From Bimastos eiseni (lineage: Eukaryota; Annelida; Clitellata; Crassiclitellata; Lumbricidae): a stretch of 64,000 nt of DNA. This document shows positions 1-12,224 of this stretch, in pieces. Numbering within the stretch: position 1 is the first letter of the stretch; every line of letters begins with the position of its first letter. Below the pieces are notes generated by a model. It had not been told where the DNA came from. It saw only the letters and a list, made by a program, of their open reading frames with translations, and searched no databases. Position numbers and translations under genes: made by a program. The stretch is taken from the NCBI GenBank assembly GCA_959347315.1, contig OY365814.1, positions 2,035,661-2,099,660 on the forward strand, in the 5' to 3' direction.

Positions 1-72
1 GACTTATTTAAATCATTTCATGTGGCATTAAATAGAGATTACTGATAATAATGACTGAATATGGTGTTGTAG

Positions 73-290
73 GTGATAGCCATTGCCTATGCCTGTGGTT
101 CGTTGTTGGGTAACAACATTGGAGCAAGGCGCTATATAATCAAGAAGGAGGTGCGAATGGTTGCCATGGCAGGGACGCTTTTGGGCTACTTCGCTTTCTC
201 CTGGCTACCATTCGTGGCCTACCAATTCTACACCATCCACTCCTGTAACGCCTCGAATTGGGCTTCATGCGAGCCTAACAAATATATCCG
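73..290 (+). CDS. Class A GPCR, TM6-containing exon (partial gene)
   Basis: Exon of a rhodopsin-family G-protein-coupled receptor, a seven-helix plasma-membrane protein. The translation has a basic loop (IKKEVRM) followed by a hydrophobic helix with FSWLPF, a variant of the TM6 CWLP toggle motif, and then a short Cys-containing extracellular loop. The exon follows an AG acceptor at 71-72 and ends at donor GTGCGT (291) in phase 2. The next exon at 882 supplies the missing base, so the join is in frame. Upstream exons (TM1-TM5) lie outside the window. The subfamily and ligand cannot be read from two helices; amine- or peptide-type receptors are both possible. Confidence 0.85.
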
Positions 291-384
291 GTGCGTAGCG
301 CTATAAAAGCGACAGCAACATAATTTTATAAATAATGAACATAAAAATATTCGATTAATCCAAGCTGACAAATTACAGAATGAC

Positions 385-535
385 TACAAGTCCAATATGA
401 ACGAATGATGACATGTTTTGATAAGAAGTCGAACTTAACTGTCGGCAGCCATGAAATTCGCCCATTACGCTAGGCATCTGATTTGACCAACGCCGCCACC
501 CAGCGAAAAAAAGACTAAACTAGCTGCATTTCCTT
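385..535 (+). repeat. Dispersed repeat with ACCAACGCCGCC signature, copy 1
   Basis: Lies in the GPCR intron. It matches 59285-59425 in the same orientation (TATGAACGAATGATGACA, then CCAACGCCGCC, then AAAAGAAAGACT-like sequence) and the reverse complement of 3985-4060. A three-copy dispersed family of unknown class; no terminal repeats are evident. Confidence 0.6.
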
Positions 536-881
536 CCTGTTGCACTAAACATAAAATTCTATCTGTAAACCTTCGCAACAAGATATCTCATCTTTCTTCA
601 GCCATTCGTGTCTCCACTCAGTCCGCCTCTAAGTCTCAGATCTTCTGTTGTGCTTCCTTGGGTTAATCCTCTACAATGTAATCTATACTAAAGGACTGTC
701 ATGGGTTCTCCTGCATTCCGTGCTGCTACCCCAGAGGAATGAATTATTGACTGTCAATTTCAGAACAACTGTCTCTGGTCATTTGGGCCCCCCCTCTCGG
801 CGGGCTTGACACTCTTTTGTAGTTTCTGTCATGTTATTGCATCTATTTGCATATGTATAGGCCTAACTGTTTCTCTTATAG

Positions 882-1173
882 GGCCACAGTTCGTCTTCTG
901 TTACACTCGAACAGCGCCGTCAACTTCTTCATTTACTCCATTCGGGTGCAGGACTTTCGCGACGCCATCCACAAGGACCTGGCGTCGATCTGGTGCTTCA
1001 GGCGACGAGCGAGGCGCGCCGGATACAACGGAGGGGCCTCTCCGCTGCCTCACTCCCCGGTCGACCTACAGACTCTGCACTCTGGCGCTAGACAAGTTAG
1101 AAACACTTCGTCTACGTTGTCGGAAAGAACTGCGTGTACGGAGAGTCTGATGGAGTCCAGACGTGGAACGTAG
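882..1173 (+). CDS. Class A GPCR, TM7 and C-tail exon (terminal)
   Basis: Last coding exon of the receptor begun at 73. Acceptor is TCTTATAG (874-881). The first G completes an Arg codon from the previous exon, and the reading continues into TM7 with HSNSAVNFFIYS, then helix-8-like RVQDFRDAIHKDL and a basic cytoplasmic tail of about 60 residues rich in Ser, Thr and Arg. The stop is TAG at 1171-1173. The canonical NPxxY motif reads N-F-F-I-Y here, with Phe in place of Pro. Tail residues RRRARRAG could contact G protein or arrestin. The fold assignment is firm; the receptor type is not determined. Confidence 0.85.
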
Positions 1174-1774
1174 TAAATGATGGAAAACGGAAGATGGTAT
1201 TCTATGGTGATTGTCTACAGGATCTTGAACCATACTATGCCTGATAGAAGTGGAATGACAGGGAGAGAAGAGTGGAATGTCCAGATGAATACGGAACGAG
1301 CGGAAAGAAACGGAACATGAAGAGAGTAGAACTAAACAAGTAGGAACCGATCGAACCAATAAAAATCGGTGGCATGCAGAACAAATAAGAAGAAGGCGGA
1401 GCATGTCGGAACAGATGAGAAAAAGTAAGATGATAGCGACGGATAGACGTATCGAGGTCTGGTGTTTGTGGCGTTTGAACCATTGCAGAAAAGAGTTTCA
1501 TTTTGCACACTCCTTTCTTTCTGATTGGTAAGATCCAATCAACTCTATAGTGAATCAAACTCCAGGGTAAAGAACAGAGATCATAGTGATAGATAAACAA
1601 TTACAGAGACATGGTACTACGATTACTGTGAATGTGTTTTCTGTGGGCGTAAATATATTTATGCATATAATTGTATTCGAGAGTGACATGATAATAGAAT
1701 TTGTCTCAGTCCCCTATTTCGATGGATTTGTCCCCATGCTCACCTCGTCCAAGCCCAATCAAGTCTGCCTCCCT
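1174..1774. other. Non-coding, 3' flank of the GPCR gene
   Basis: I see no exon, RNA gene or repeat here. The open frames on the minus strand are low-complexity GAA/TTC-biased stretches without splice context. Part is likely the 3'-UTR of the receptor gene, but no convincing poly(A) signal was identified. Confidence 0.4.
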
Positions 1775-2107
1775 ACCACATCCCCATTAGGTCTGTACCC
1801 ACTCTATCACATCCAAATTAGGGCTCTATCCACCCCACCATATCTCAATTAGGTCTGTACCCACCCCACCATATCCCAATTATGGCTCTACCCACCCGAC
1901 CACATCTCAATTAGGGCTCTAACCACCCTACCACATCCCCATTAGGTCTGTACCCACTCTACCACATCTATATTAGGGCTCTATCCACCCCAGCGTATCT
2001 CAATTAGGTCTGTACCCACCCCACCATATCCCAATTAGGGTTCTACCCGCCCTACCATATCCCCATTAGGTCTGTACCCACCCCACCATATCTCAATTAG
2101 GTCTGTC
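1775..2107. repeat. 31-bp minisatellite, about 11 copies
   Basis: Tandem units of 31 bp of the type ACCATATCCCAATTAGGTCT plus GTACCCACCCC. Two subtypes alternate, one with GGTCTGTACCCA and one with GGGCTCTATCCA. Units 6-9 resemble units 1-4 more than their neighbours, indicating a higher-order repeat of four to five units. Confidence 0.9.
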
Positions 2108-3684
2108 ACCATTCACATTGGGCGTGTTGTCATCTCCATTTCTGGTCCAAAGAAGAAAACTATACAAGGTAATATTCCCACGTGATTTAAACCGTTCTAT
2201 TTAAAAGTTTTTATTTGAGGATACTTCAACTGAAGTTGTAAAGCCGTCGAATGGTGCATTTTGTTATATTTCAGATTTCAACGATGTTGCGCAATTACGT
2301 AATTAATTTAACATTAGGCCTACGTGCAACAGTAGAGTCATCCTCATTGTTCCAAATCATGAGCTTAGAAATCACAGCACTATAGACCCAATAGCAATGA
2401 GTATAATTTTCGACCTCATGCTCACAGGTACTCCTACTCCAAAATGGATGATAAGAATTCTTCGGCCCGTTTCCTCTATAGAAACGTACTTACTACAGCA
2501 TACAAAAAAGGATGATAAAAAGAAGCCATTGCTCCATTAAAGGTAAATGTCCAACTGGGCAAATGTAAATTGTATTTAGTTCTTTTGAGACAGGAACTGT
2601 GCAGCCAATGAGGCGGGAAAACGTAGCACGAAGTGGACTCTGATTCAAGACAAGTAATTATTTTTTACTGGTTTCGATTTTAACAGCTAGAACCTCTTCT
2701 TTGGGATTAAACAAATATCGAATTATACTTAAATTCAGATATATTTAATTAGCCAACTATAGAATACTCCATGGAACTGACACTATGCAGCACTCAGACT
2801 GGCTATACCTATACATAGAAGGGGATAGATCTTCATTCATCAGATCCTTCCTTTTGCCCTCTTTAAAGCTACTCTGCCTCCTCTGACTCTTTAAAAACGG
2901 GACTCTGACCTCCCTCGTGAATAAGCTGGTGCCCTCTGTCTGGCATTCGAGTATCGCTTTTGAAGTTTCGATATTAGAATTACGATATGCACTCACCTCA
3001 TCCATCTGGAACCATCCACGCTTTCCAGTTGTTTTAGCTTAGGGAAGTCTCCAGGTGCATTCAGCAAACACTTCAAACTGTTCTATGCATTAATGCATCT
3101 GGTTATTTATATAGCGCCTTATTAGAACCTCTCGAAGGCGCTGTGGTTGTGCTGCGAGCGTCTTTGAGTCGTTTCCTGTGGGCGATATATCCAGATGCTT
3201 TCGGCGAATCGAACTACATTCTTAGCCTATTTTGTTTCATTTGGTTTTGATAAAATTTTGATTTATTCAATTTGTCTCATAAAAGTTGATTGTCATTCCG
3301 TTATATTCTAGTGGTCTCGCTGCCTTCCCGTTGTAGTAATTTGTTCTAATTTGGACTTACATGCTAATTCCGAAAGTAACACGACATTCTCCATCCCTCT
3401 GCCCTTGAAAAAAGCCTTCTTTTTACTTATTGTCCCTTAGAATATTATGTTATTGCCAAAATGTTCTTTTGTACATCTTTTCCCGTTCTTCTACTTGCTA
3501 GGTCTTTGCAATAACAGTGTACAACACTAACGTTATCAATAAAAACATATTTGATTCGATTGATTTGATTTGAGAGCTATCCCAGCCATCAAATCGCTAG
3601 ATGACGCCACACACTCAACGCAAGACGTTTGACGATGCTCTAGTAATTTGTCAGTCAGGACGGCGCTTCATAAACAATACAGCG
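2108..3684. other. Intergenic stretch without a recognised gene
   Basis: No exon could be supported. 2875-2995 is one copy of a dispersed repeat also present at 63295-63430 (shared CTCGTGAATAAGCT, then TTCGAGTA.CGCTT.TGAAGTTCG). 3105-3150 holds a copy of the TATATAGCGCC...AAGGCGCT repeat. The short minus-strand frame at 2757-3005 is translated from the repeat. Confidence 0.5.
3105..3150 (+). repeat. TATATAGCGCC...AAGGCGCT dispersed repeat
   Basis: TTTATATAGCGCC followed about 15 bp later by CTCGAAGGCGCT. The same arrangement recurs at 20743-20810 and 30704-30745, with partial matches near 31700 and 35930. It is probably part of a larger retroposed element; its boundaries are not visible. Confidence 0.45.
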
Positions 3685-3775
3685 TGGTTTGGTGGCCAAT
3701 TGGTTAGAGCGGTCGACCAGTCGCACAGTATTGCTCTGCATTATAACTGCAATTGCACTTCAGTATTATATATCT
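3685..3775 (+). mobile_element. tRNA-derived SINE fragment (copy A)
   Basis: TGGCCAATTGGTTAGAGCGG has the spacing of a pol III A box from a tRNA. It is followed by CGCACAGTATTGCTCTGC and ACTGCAATTGC, which match the tail of the fuller minus-strand SINE at 51240-51423. About 100 bp that separates these blocks in the other copy is missing here, so this is an internally deleted copy. Confidence 0.6.
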
Positions 3776-3984
3776 ATTATTGCAAGAAGGGAGATATGAA
3801 ATTACAGTTGTACTGTTTTAATGTTTTGTATAAATGAGGACACAGCACGAGTTTGAATAACATGCACCGACAAACTCGAAATTTGTCCAAAATAAATGGA
3901 GAATATTTCTTTGTACCCATCGCAGTAGTCCCGCCTCTGATTAGGTTGTACTGTGAGAGGCGCTTTATGAGTCTGTACATAGAA

Positions 3985-4060
3985 TATAATAGTAGGCGAA
4001 GGTTAACTAGTCTTTTTTCGCAAGGCGGCGGCGGCGTTGGTTAAATTAAATTAATAGCAG
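3985..4060 (-). repeat. Dispersed repeat with ACCAACGCCGCC signature, copy 2
   Basis: The reverse complement reads TTAACCAACGCCGCCGCC, then GCGAAAAAAGACTAG, matching the copies at 385-535 and 59285-59425. Only part of the unit is recognisable. Confidence 0.5.
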
Positions 4061-4285
4061 GTCATTTTGTAATTAAATGAAAATTAGTATTATTGCTAAC
4101 TTATCTTTCATGATTGAATAAATGGATAACACGCCGTTCAGTCATTTATATAAAGGCTTTCCTGTCGCCAACGGTAACGGTATTCGTTACACTCGGATAT
4201 TTTAATTGCACCGTCTCGTTGCCTTCCTACACCACGGGACAATTTACTTAGCGCTATTGTTTCGTTACAGTTTCTTCTATGAATC

Positions 4286-5229
4286 TTAGTAAGGTCTCCA
4301 CACGCAGCCCTGTCTTGAGGAGCCCTTCTGGGACACACTCGCAGTCCTTTCCAACCCTTTTGGGCTGTCACTGTCCTTTTTGTCCTGCGCCTCGTGTCCT
4401 CCGCCAGGCCTCAGGTGGCCTTCACTACGGGGCGCAGAGGCCAGGGCATTGTCCTCGTCAGATGGATGACGTATCCGGAAGACAGAGGCCTCCGACGTGG
4501 GGTACCGTCCGAGAACTGGCGGTGGAACGACCCCTTGCTGGAAACCTGGGAAGCCAACCGGGGCCTTGCGTAGGCAGGCACCGAACAGGTCGTAGCCCGC
4601 CAAGAGTCGGAGCTCATCGAGGCCGAAAGGCGCCATCGTTTTGGCGGGGAACTCTGCGTTTAGCAGCGGCGGGAAGATAGACACGAGGGGCGGCATACGA
4701 ACGGGTGGGAGCTCAGAGGGGTGGTGCGCCTGGGACACCACGACCCCAGACAAACCGTACAGGCCCACCTCGTCGAAAGCCCGTCTCGATCCCATCCAGC
4801 CAACACCCGGCGGTCTCAGAGGTAGACCTCTACGCGCCTCCGTCGCCTCTGAGGCTCCTCTCCAGGGTGAGCCGCGATCATTCTCCTCTACCACCGCGGC
4901 GGACGCGATCCGACCCCGGGAAACGGACCTCTTAGCTGTGCCCTCATTATCGGGTCCAAGCCGGTCCTTGTGCCTCCCCGAAGTATCGGTCTCCGTCTTT
5001 GATTGGCGTGAGGTCAGTCTTGACCAGTAGGTGGCCCCTTCGCTCGCCTGGGCACTGTCCGATCTCTCGAGTCGAACGTCTCCATGGTCGTCTAGGTCCT
5101 TGAAGTTTCGAAGGATGTTGGTTCGGTCTGCGGGGTTCAAGGTCGACTGGGGAAGGTCAGGGTAGGTCCTTCGAGGTCCTTTCCAGCGCATCTGGACTGG
5201 GTCAGTCTTTCGAGGTATCTTCCAAGCAA
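4286..5229 (-). CDS. runx: RUNX transcription factor, last coding exon ending in VWRPY
   Basis: Terminal exon of a Runt-family gene. The C-terminus is VWRPY followed by TAA (4286-4288), the hallmark motif by which RUNX and Hairy-type proteins recruit Groucho/TLE co-repressors. The exon encodes about 313 residues, rich in Pro, Ser, Arg and Gly, with hydrophobic islands such as PPLVSIFPPLL and FGLDELRLLAG in the region corresponding to the vertebrate activation and inhibitory domains. The acceptor is GACGAACCAG (start 5229), phase 1, which fits the phase-1 donor of the exon at 5820-5918. G+C and CpG content are clearly above the flanks. Outside VWRPY I cannot align it confidently to known RUNX tails. 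The plus-strand open frames across it are shadows. Confidence 0.88.
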
Positions 5230-5819
5230 CTGGTTCGTCTATCCATAAAAGATTAATATTTATTCATTCCAGAAATACAAATGGCACTCTTAAAGAAAAA
5301 CAACTGAGAGGTTATTTATACGAACAAAGAATGAATGAACGAAAGAGAAAATTTATATCGAAAATAGACAATAACATTAATTAATTTATTAATTCGTTCC
5401 AATAAAATAAGTGATGACTTTGTGAGCCATTCGGTTAGTTATTAAGACTGAGTAAGTACATAAAAGGTTTGACATACAGTCACGAAGTAAAGTTAACCAG
5501 TAAACCACGGAGCCAGTAAATACAAAAGAAAATCAGTCAATTAATAACTTATAAAGTCAGTCAATCAAACAGCCAGCAAGTAAATAAGACAGTTACTAAA
5601 ATAACAAAACAGTCGGTCAATGAGCAAATAAATTATGTTACCCATGCACTCAATCAGTTGGTCGACCTTTGCATTCAGTCAGTCATTAAGTTATGAAGTC
5701 ATTCAGTCAATAAGTCAGCAAGCTAGCAGGTAAGTGAGAAAATCAATCAGTGAATCTTCCAACGAACCAATGAATCAATCAAATAATCGAGCAATCAACC
5801 AATCATCTCAACAACCCAC
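5230..5819. repeat. RUNX intron 3 with degenerate CAGT/CAAT tract
   Basis: Intron between the exon at 5820-5918 and the last exon. From about 5390 to 5800 it is a decayed array of CAGTCAAT, AATCAATC and AGTCAGTC tetramers, the same simple-sequence type that is long and pure in the NETO-like gene introns. No coding signal is seen. Confidence 0.6.
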
Positions 5820-5918
5820 CTTTAGGCGTCGCTTTCTCCAGTCGGTGTTTTCTTCTTTCGTCGTGTGACGTCGCCACAGCGCCAGCGCCATCTTTTGTCT
5901 GAACGTCCACTTCCGTCG
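5820..5918 (-). CDS. runx: RUNX, exon following the Runt domain
   Basis: 99-nt exon, phase 1 at both ends. It has a pyrimidine-rich acceptor (CCCCTCTCGCCCCCTAG, AG at 5920-5919) and donor G|GTGGGT (5819-5818). It encodes a hydrophilic linker ending HDERRKHRLEKATPK. In vertebrate RUNX proteins the Runt domain is followed by a basic stretch (RHRQKLDD type), and the RRKHRLEK segment could be its counterpart or part of the nuclear localisation signal. The assignment rests mainly on position, strand, splice sites and phase continuity with 9293-9397 upstream and 4286-5229 downstream. The sequence itself is not a strong family match, so an alternative exon choice is possible. Confidence 0.6.
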
Positions 5919-6182
5919 CTAGGGGGCGAGAGGGGTATCGCGGCCAGGCAAGACCCGGATGACAGAGTCTCCTGAAGTCGTGCACTGCTTGAAGGTGACG
6001 CCCTCTAAGTTCCTCTCTGTGGAGTAGCTCTGCAGAGGAAGCAAGGAGAGCTTAAGTTTATTTCGGACAATTTTACAAGGAAGATATGAAATCAGTGAAA
6101 GATATGAATATATAAGGAAGGAATTATACTACTGAGGTTTGATAAGGAAAGGTAAACAACGGTATGAAAAGATGAGGAATGG

Positions 6183-6324
6183 CAGAGGTGGCGATCTCGT
6201 TTGACAGATTGGGGGGACATCCAATGATAGGGGTAGAAAATGTGGGGAAGAAGCGTATAATGTGTTACCACTCTGAGAAAGAAGGGGGCTAGTCCCCCTC
6301 GACCCACCGGGGTCGCCGCCTCTG
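6183..6324. mobile_element. hAT-like MITE (142 bp) with 8-bp target duplication
   Basis: The ends are CAGAGGTGGCGATCTCG and the inverse of CAGAGGCGGCGACCCCG. The flanking octamers AGGAATGG and AGGAAAGG match at 7 of 8. A second copy with the same ends and its own octamer duplication is at 39468-39612. CAG-starting ends and 8-bp duplications are typical of hAT elements. It lies in RUNX intron 2. Confidence 0.85.
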
Positions 6325-6768
6325 AGGAAAGGCGAGGGAAGAAAAGGCAAGGCAAGCGAGGGGAAGGCATGGGAAGGGAAAGAAAGGTATGGAAGGGAGT
6401 AGAAAGAAGGGAATGAAAACGAAGAGAAGGGAGAGAAGAAAATGTAAGAGAAATGAATGTGATGTAAGGTAAGTAATCGCGCTGCCCGTGTGCTAAGCTA
6501 GAGGCGACAACGCAGCCAAATCAGATAAATTGTTACCGCAATCAATATTTCATCCCAATTCCTGAAACAACTCCCTTTTCCCACCACTTGAACCCCTATG
6601 CCTAAGACGTCTCCTTCCAAAGACCCCCTCCGCCAGAAGAGTGCGCCACCCGTGGAGCGCCCCCGGAGTTAATTACCCATCCGCCCACGCGCCAGGCGTT
6701 GGAAGGTATCGTCAATTATTATCGAAACCCCTCACACGTCTTGACCATATAACTGGACCAACACACGC

Positions 6769-6830
<62 letters not shown>
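6769..6830. repeat. (TA)n microsatellite
   Basis: About 30 TA dinucleotides, followed by further TATATG and TATATA tracts to about 6925. Lies in RUNX intron 2. Confidence 0.95.
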
Positions 6831-6833
<3 letters not shown>

Positions 6834-7264
6834 TATATATATACGCATGTATGTATGATCACTATATACTAGATACACCCATGAAAACATTTATATATAT
6901 ATATATACAAATGTTTTATACATATATATAAATAGGTATTTAGACCTATCACCAAATATTCCCGAAACTGTTGATGCATAAGGGGTATTAATTGGCTTAC
7001 CACTGTCCGTTCAGGGTACGTCTCATTCATCGCCTTTGACCCGAGGGCAAGGGTCATCACACGGCTTCCGGCTTACCGTCTAAACGGGGCAACTAAGTTT
7101 CAATTGATGGCAACTGTCTTCTGCCCTCCGGCGATTCCTTACGCTCGTTCAACTGCACGTATACAAGTCTATGTCCAAGCGTGCTCATTGGAGTGTATTC
7201 ATACAGGTATTTAAGTCTGCATATAATAATAATGAGGATTATGCATGTTCTCATCTCAAAGACT

Positions 7265-7510
7265 AACATGCACAGCAATGGAGAGTTCGTATGTAACGTA
7301 GTGTCACTGGTTTTTGGGCGATAATCGTGAGCCAGAAATTTTCACATCTTTTTGACACAACAAGCTGATTCGTTAACTTTTAGTTATAAAGGTAAATTGA
7401 CGAAAAACTATGTCAGCAATAAAATGATGTTTTAGGAGGTTTAAAACCCATATTTCAATTAGAAGCATAATACAAGTTGGGGCGAAATCTATTTTTAAGA
7501 GTAAAACCTG
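7265..7510 (+). repeat. Dispersed repeat, pair with 40628-40870
   Basis: About 245 bp matches 40628-40870 in the same orientation, for example GTAGTGTCACTGGTTTT vs GTCGTGTCACTAGTTTT and ACAACAAGCTGATTC vs ATAACAAGCTGATTC. I cannot see its ends or class. Both copies are opposite in sense to the genes they adjoin. Confidence 0.7.
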
Positions 7511-8748
7511 TGCACAGAATTTTGACTAGTAACCATTCCTCTAATATATATAAATATAGTCTATAGATTCCTTGACTATCGTCTATATATTGTACATGAT
7601 TGCTATAGTATCCAGCAAGAAATATTTAATCATGCCAACTTCTACTCAGCTAACTCTTGTAGCACGTTTCCATTTATTAAAATCGATGTGTCACAGTTCA
7701 AAGTTTTCAAATGTTTCTATATCTTTCAAAACCTAAGATACCAGTATTAAACTTCAGCTCAATACTTCAGTACATTGTCAGTACAAAATCGCACACTTCA
7801 AGTCGCCCACATCAAATCTACTATACATAAGCAGCTTAGGCACTTTTTCCAACCGCATCTGCAGCACATACGTCTATCCGGCCACTTAATTGACTAAACA
7901 AGGTAAACATTATATATGATCTGAACATTAGCAGAAGACACCACAGTAATCACATAATTAATAATCAATAATCACATTCAACTCTTAAGTTAGTATGTTT
8001 AACGTCCACCTATGTGTACATGTTTGTATTCTGTATGTGAATGAATGAATGTTTGTATGCATTAATGCATATTTGCCATATACACTTGCCTATCTTTCGG
8101 CTTGGATTCTACATTGCAATCTAAATAACATACAATGCAAAAGGTCTAAATGTGTGTCTGTCTATCTCTTTCTTTGCTTGAGTGTATCCATAATAATGTT
8201 CGTCTGAACTAATATTCTGAAATACGAACGAATAGATCAACCAATTGATCCCTCATACATCCATGCATGCATACAATACAAAGATACATGCAAACATACA
8301 TACATACAAGATATCCATTGTTTCCTCTTATTACATCCTTGTGGTACACCCACTCCATTAGTATAGAGTGTCCGTCAAGTGTAAATATACCAGGGTTGTT
8401 TGCCCTGCTCTGGTCTCCCCCTAACACCGCCCCTCAACCATTTAGGCATCGAATGACCCATATTCCGCCCACGTGCGGTCCCCCGTCGCTTCCTTGGAGG
8501 GGGTCCTGGTCGAAGAAGCGTTCCTGTGTTTTTCAAGAGTGGGCGGTCGAGTTTTATCTTTCCCTGAATAATATACTCGTTTCTAAGGTTGCCTGTAATG
8601 AAACTGGATTCGTGCTTTTCGTACAACCCGTCGTTGATCTGGGTCATTTTCCTATGGCATGCATGTCTTCTTCGTCTCTTGTATGTAAGTATGTACGTAG
8701 GCATAGACTGCAGCTTCCTGCAGAAGTGCATCACCTGGGGCTGAGAGA

Positions 8749-8750
8749 GC

Positions 8751-8825
<75 letters not shown>
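8749..8825. repeat. (TA)n microsatellite
   Basis: Uninterrupted TA repeat of about 38 units in RUNX intron 2, just upstream (in plus orientation) of the dispersed repeat at 8860. Confidence 0.95.
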
Positions 8826-8829
<4 letters not shown>

Positions 8830-8859
8830 CAGATATATTCGATGGCTAGAACTAAAATG

Positions 8860-9215
8860 GAAGGGATTGTCTTATCTGATATATTGCGGGCGACGTATGT
8901 GGCTGGCTGTACAATGGATAAAGCGACATCCGGGAACTCGGCAGGATCACGTTGAACGTGTAATCTCTTAAAAGTTCATCCAGATCGATGTCAATCCAGT
9001 CATAAATATGTTCCTTTGAACGCATTTTATTTATATTACAAGTTCTATTAATTAATTCGCTTTTATCTCATTAACAAAAGTACACGTGACTGCTGATTCA
9101 TGCTGCGAACGTCCCGGATGTAAAACCAGAACCACACACATAACCTAGGTCAATGACACACATTTCTTCGGCTTCATATATCCCTACCATATCAGTCCCA
9201 GGTCATGGGTATGCA
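8860..9215 (+). repeat. Dispersed repeat, pair with 23385-23715
   Basis: Collinear similarity over about 340 bp to 23385-23715, for example TTACAAGTTCTAT vs TTGCAAGTTCTAT, TTTTATCTCATTAACAAAA vs TTTTATCTCGTTAACAAAA, and CGGCTTCATAT vs CAGCTTCATAT. Non-coding. It lies 78 bp below RUNX exon 2; its partner lies about 115 bp below the NETO-like stop codon. Confidence 0.7.
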
Positions 9216-9218
9216 TCA

Positions 9219-9840
<622 letters not shown>

Positions 9841-9847
9841 GGTTGCA

Positions 9848-10739
<892 letters not shown>

Positions 10740-10939
10740 NNNNNNNNNNNNNNNNNNNNNNNNNNNNNNNNNNNNNNNNNNNNNNNNNNNNNNNNNNNNN
10801 NNNNNNNNNNNNNNNNNNNNNNNNNNNNNNNNNNNNNNNNNNNNNNNNNNNNNNNNNNNNNNNNNNNNNNNNNNNNNNNNNNNNNNNNNNNNNNNNNNNN
10901 NNNNNNNNNNNNNNNNNNNNNNNNNNNNNNNNNNNNNNN
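10740..10939. other. Assembly gap, 200 N
   Basis: Exactly 200 N, which suggests a placeholder of unknown true size. It interrupts the 5' part of the RUNX coding region and abuts a triplet microsatellite that probably caused the break. Confidence 0.98.
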
Positions 10940-11047
10940 CGTCCTCGTCCTCGTCATCGCCATCGTTATCATCATCGTCATCGTCATCATCATCGTCATC
11001 GTCACCGTCTTCGTCGTCGATTTTGGCGTAGTCGTCATCATCATCAA
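10940..11047. repeat. (CGTCAT/CATCGT)n triplet microsatellite
   Basis: Imperfect CGT/CAT triplets starting at the gap edge and running to about 11047. The repeat probably extends into the gap. Frames here read poly-Ser, poly-Val or poly-Met/Thr and are not taken as coding. Confidence 0.85.
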
Positions 11048-11145
11048 TTTCTATCGTGTACCGATAGAGTATGCAGTAATAGTCGGTCTGCCTATCGCAT
11101 TAAAAGATTATATTCCTTGATAGGCAGTTATGGGCAAATTAGAGG

Positions 11146-12057
11146 CTGATATGTAATTGAACTACAGATTACCAATTACTGGTGAAAATGTTATTGAATA
11201 ACAAATTACCAATTACTTTAGAGTTTTGCTGGAAATTACTAATTACAAATTACGTAATTTCAATTACACCAAATTACAAATCACTAACATTGTCAGGGAC
11301 AATAAATGCAGGCAAGATTCTGCAAGGAACATGTACTTTCTATTTCCTCTTGTTTTGCATAACAATGTCAGAAACCGCAAACCTAATTTTCTTTCAGAAG
11401 CAGCAGCTGTTCAAACAATTTACAGTGGTGGATATAATTTTTGCATCACCCTGTGATCAAAGCTAGCGGTGGTATAACAAAATATTAGTAATATATAGAA
11501 CCAATGATTTTTTCTTATTTTCATGATTTTTTCAACCAACTGATTTGCACAAGCATTCCTGAAAATTAGAGAAAACCCCGATTTAATGCTTGTTTACATA
11601 ATAATTTGAGTGACATAAAAACTGACTTTAAATCCACAAAACCGATTTTTAGCTTTTCGCAGGGTGATGCAATGATAATTCCGCAAGTGTGGCCCATCCG
11701 AGAGATGACATCTGTCAGACCTTACAATTTAATCTTGCTTACAAACGGAGAGTCTCTCTAGCGGCGCAGAAGGCAGGACGACATTAATTTATTAAAATAA
11801 GTAATTGATATACTACAAAATATTAAAGTAAGACGATTTATGATCCAAGTAATTTTTACATTATCGATTGTTTATGTATATAGGCCCTATCAAGTGACAA
11901 AAGTAATTTGTTTTTCATAATGTAATTTAAAATTACAAATTACAGGCAAAAATGTAATTGAATTACAAAATACATTGATTTTTAGCGACAAATTACAAAT
12001 TAACAATTACAATTGTAATTTAAATTACGTAATTTCAATTACTAAATTAAATTACTG
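11146..12057. repeat. Putative element bounded by AATTAC-rich repeats
   Basis: Two blocks rich in AATTAC (about 11150-11290 and 11925-12055) share the order ATTAC...GAAAATGTTATTGAAT and ACGTAATTTCAATTAC in direct orientation, enclosing about 640 bp. Inside, TGCATCACCCTG (11443) and CAGGGTGATGCA (11660) are inverse copies. No reading frame of interest. Probably a non-autonomous transposon or composite; class unknown. Confidence 0.45.
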
Positions 12058-12224
12058 CAAATCCCTGCTGATTGGCATCTCTCAGGCTATCTCTCAATCG
12101 CCCCTTAATTCAACTCCTGCCTCAGACGACCTCTTAGGAGTCTACAAGTGATACCAGATGTCACTACTCCCGATGAGTGAGGAGGGAGGCACAAAGGCAG
12201 GAAGAGGGACAGGGAGAGACGGAA

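Noticed and set aside
4279..5030. Plus-strand open frames of 76-133 residues
   Set aside because: Shadows of the G+C-rich RUNX last exon, which is supported by VWRPY and splice phase on the minus strand.
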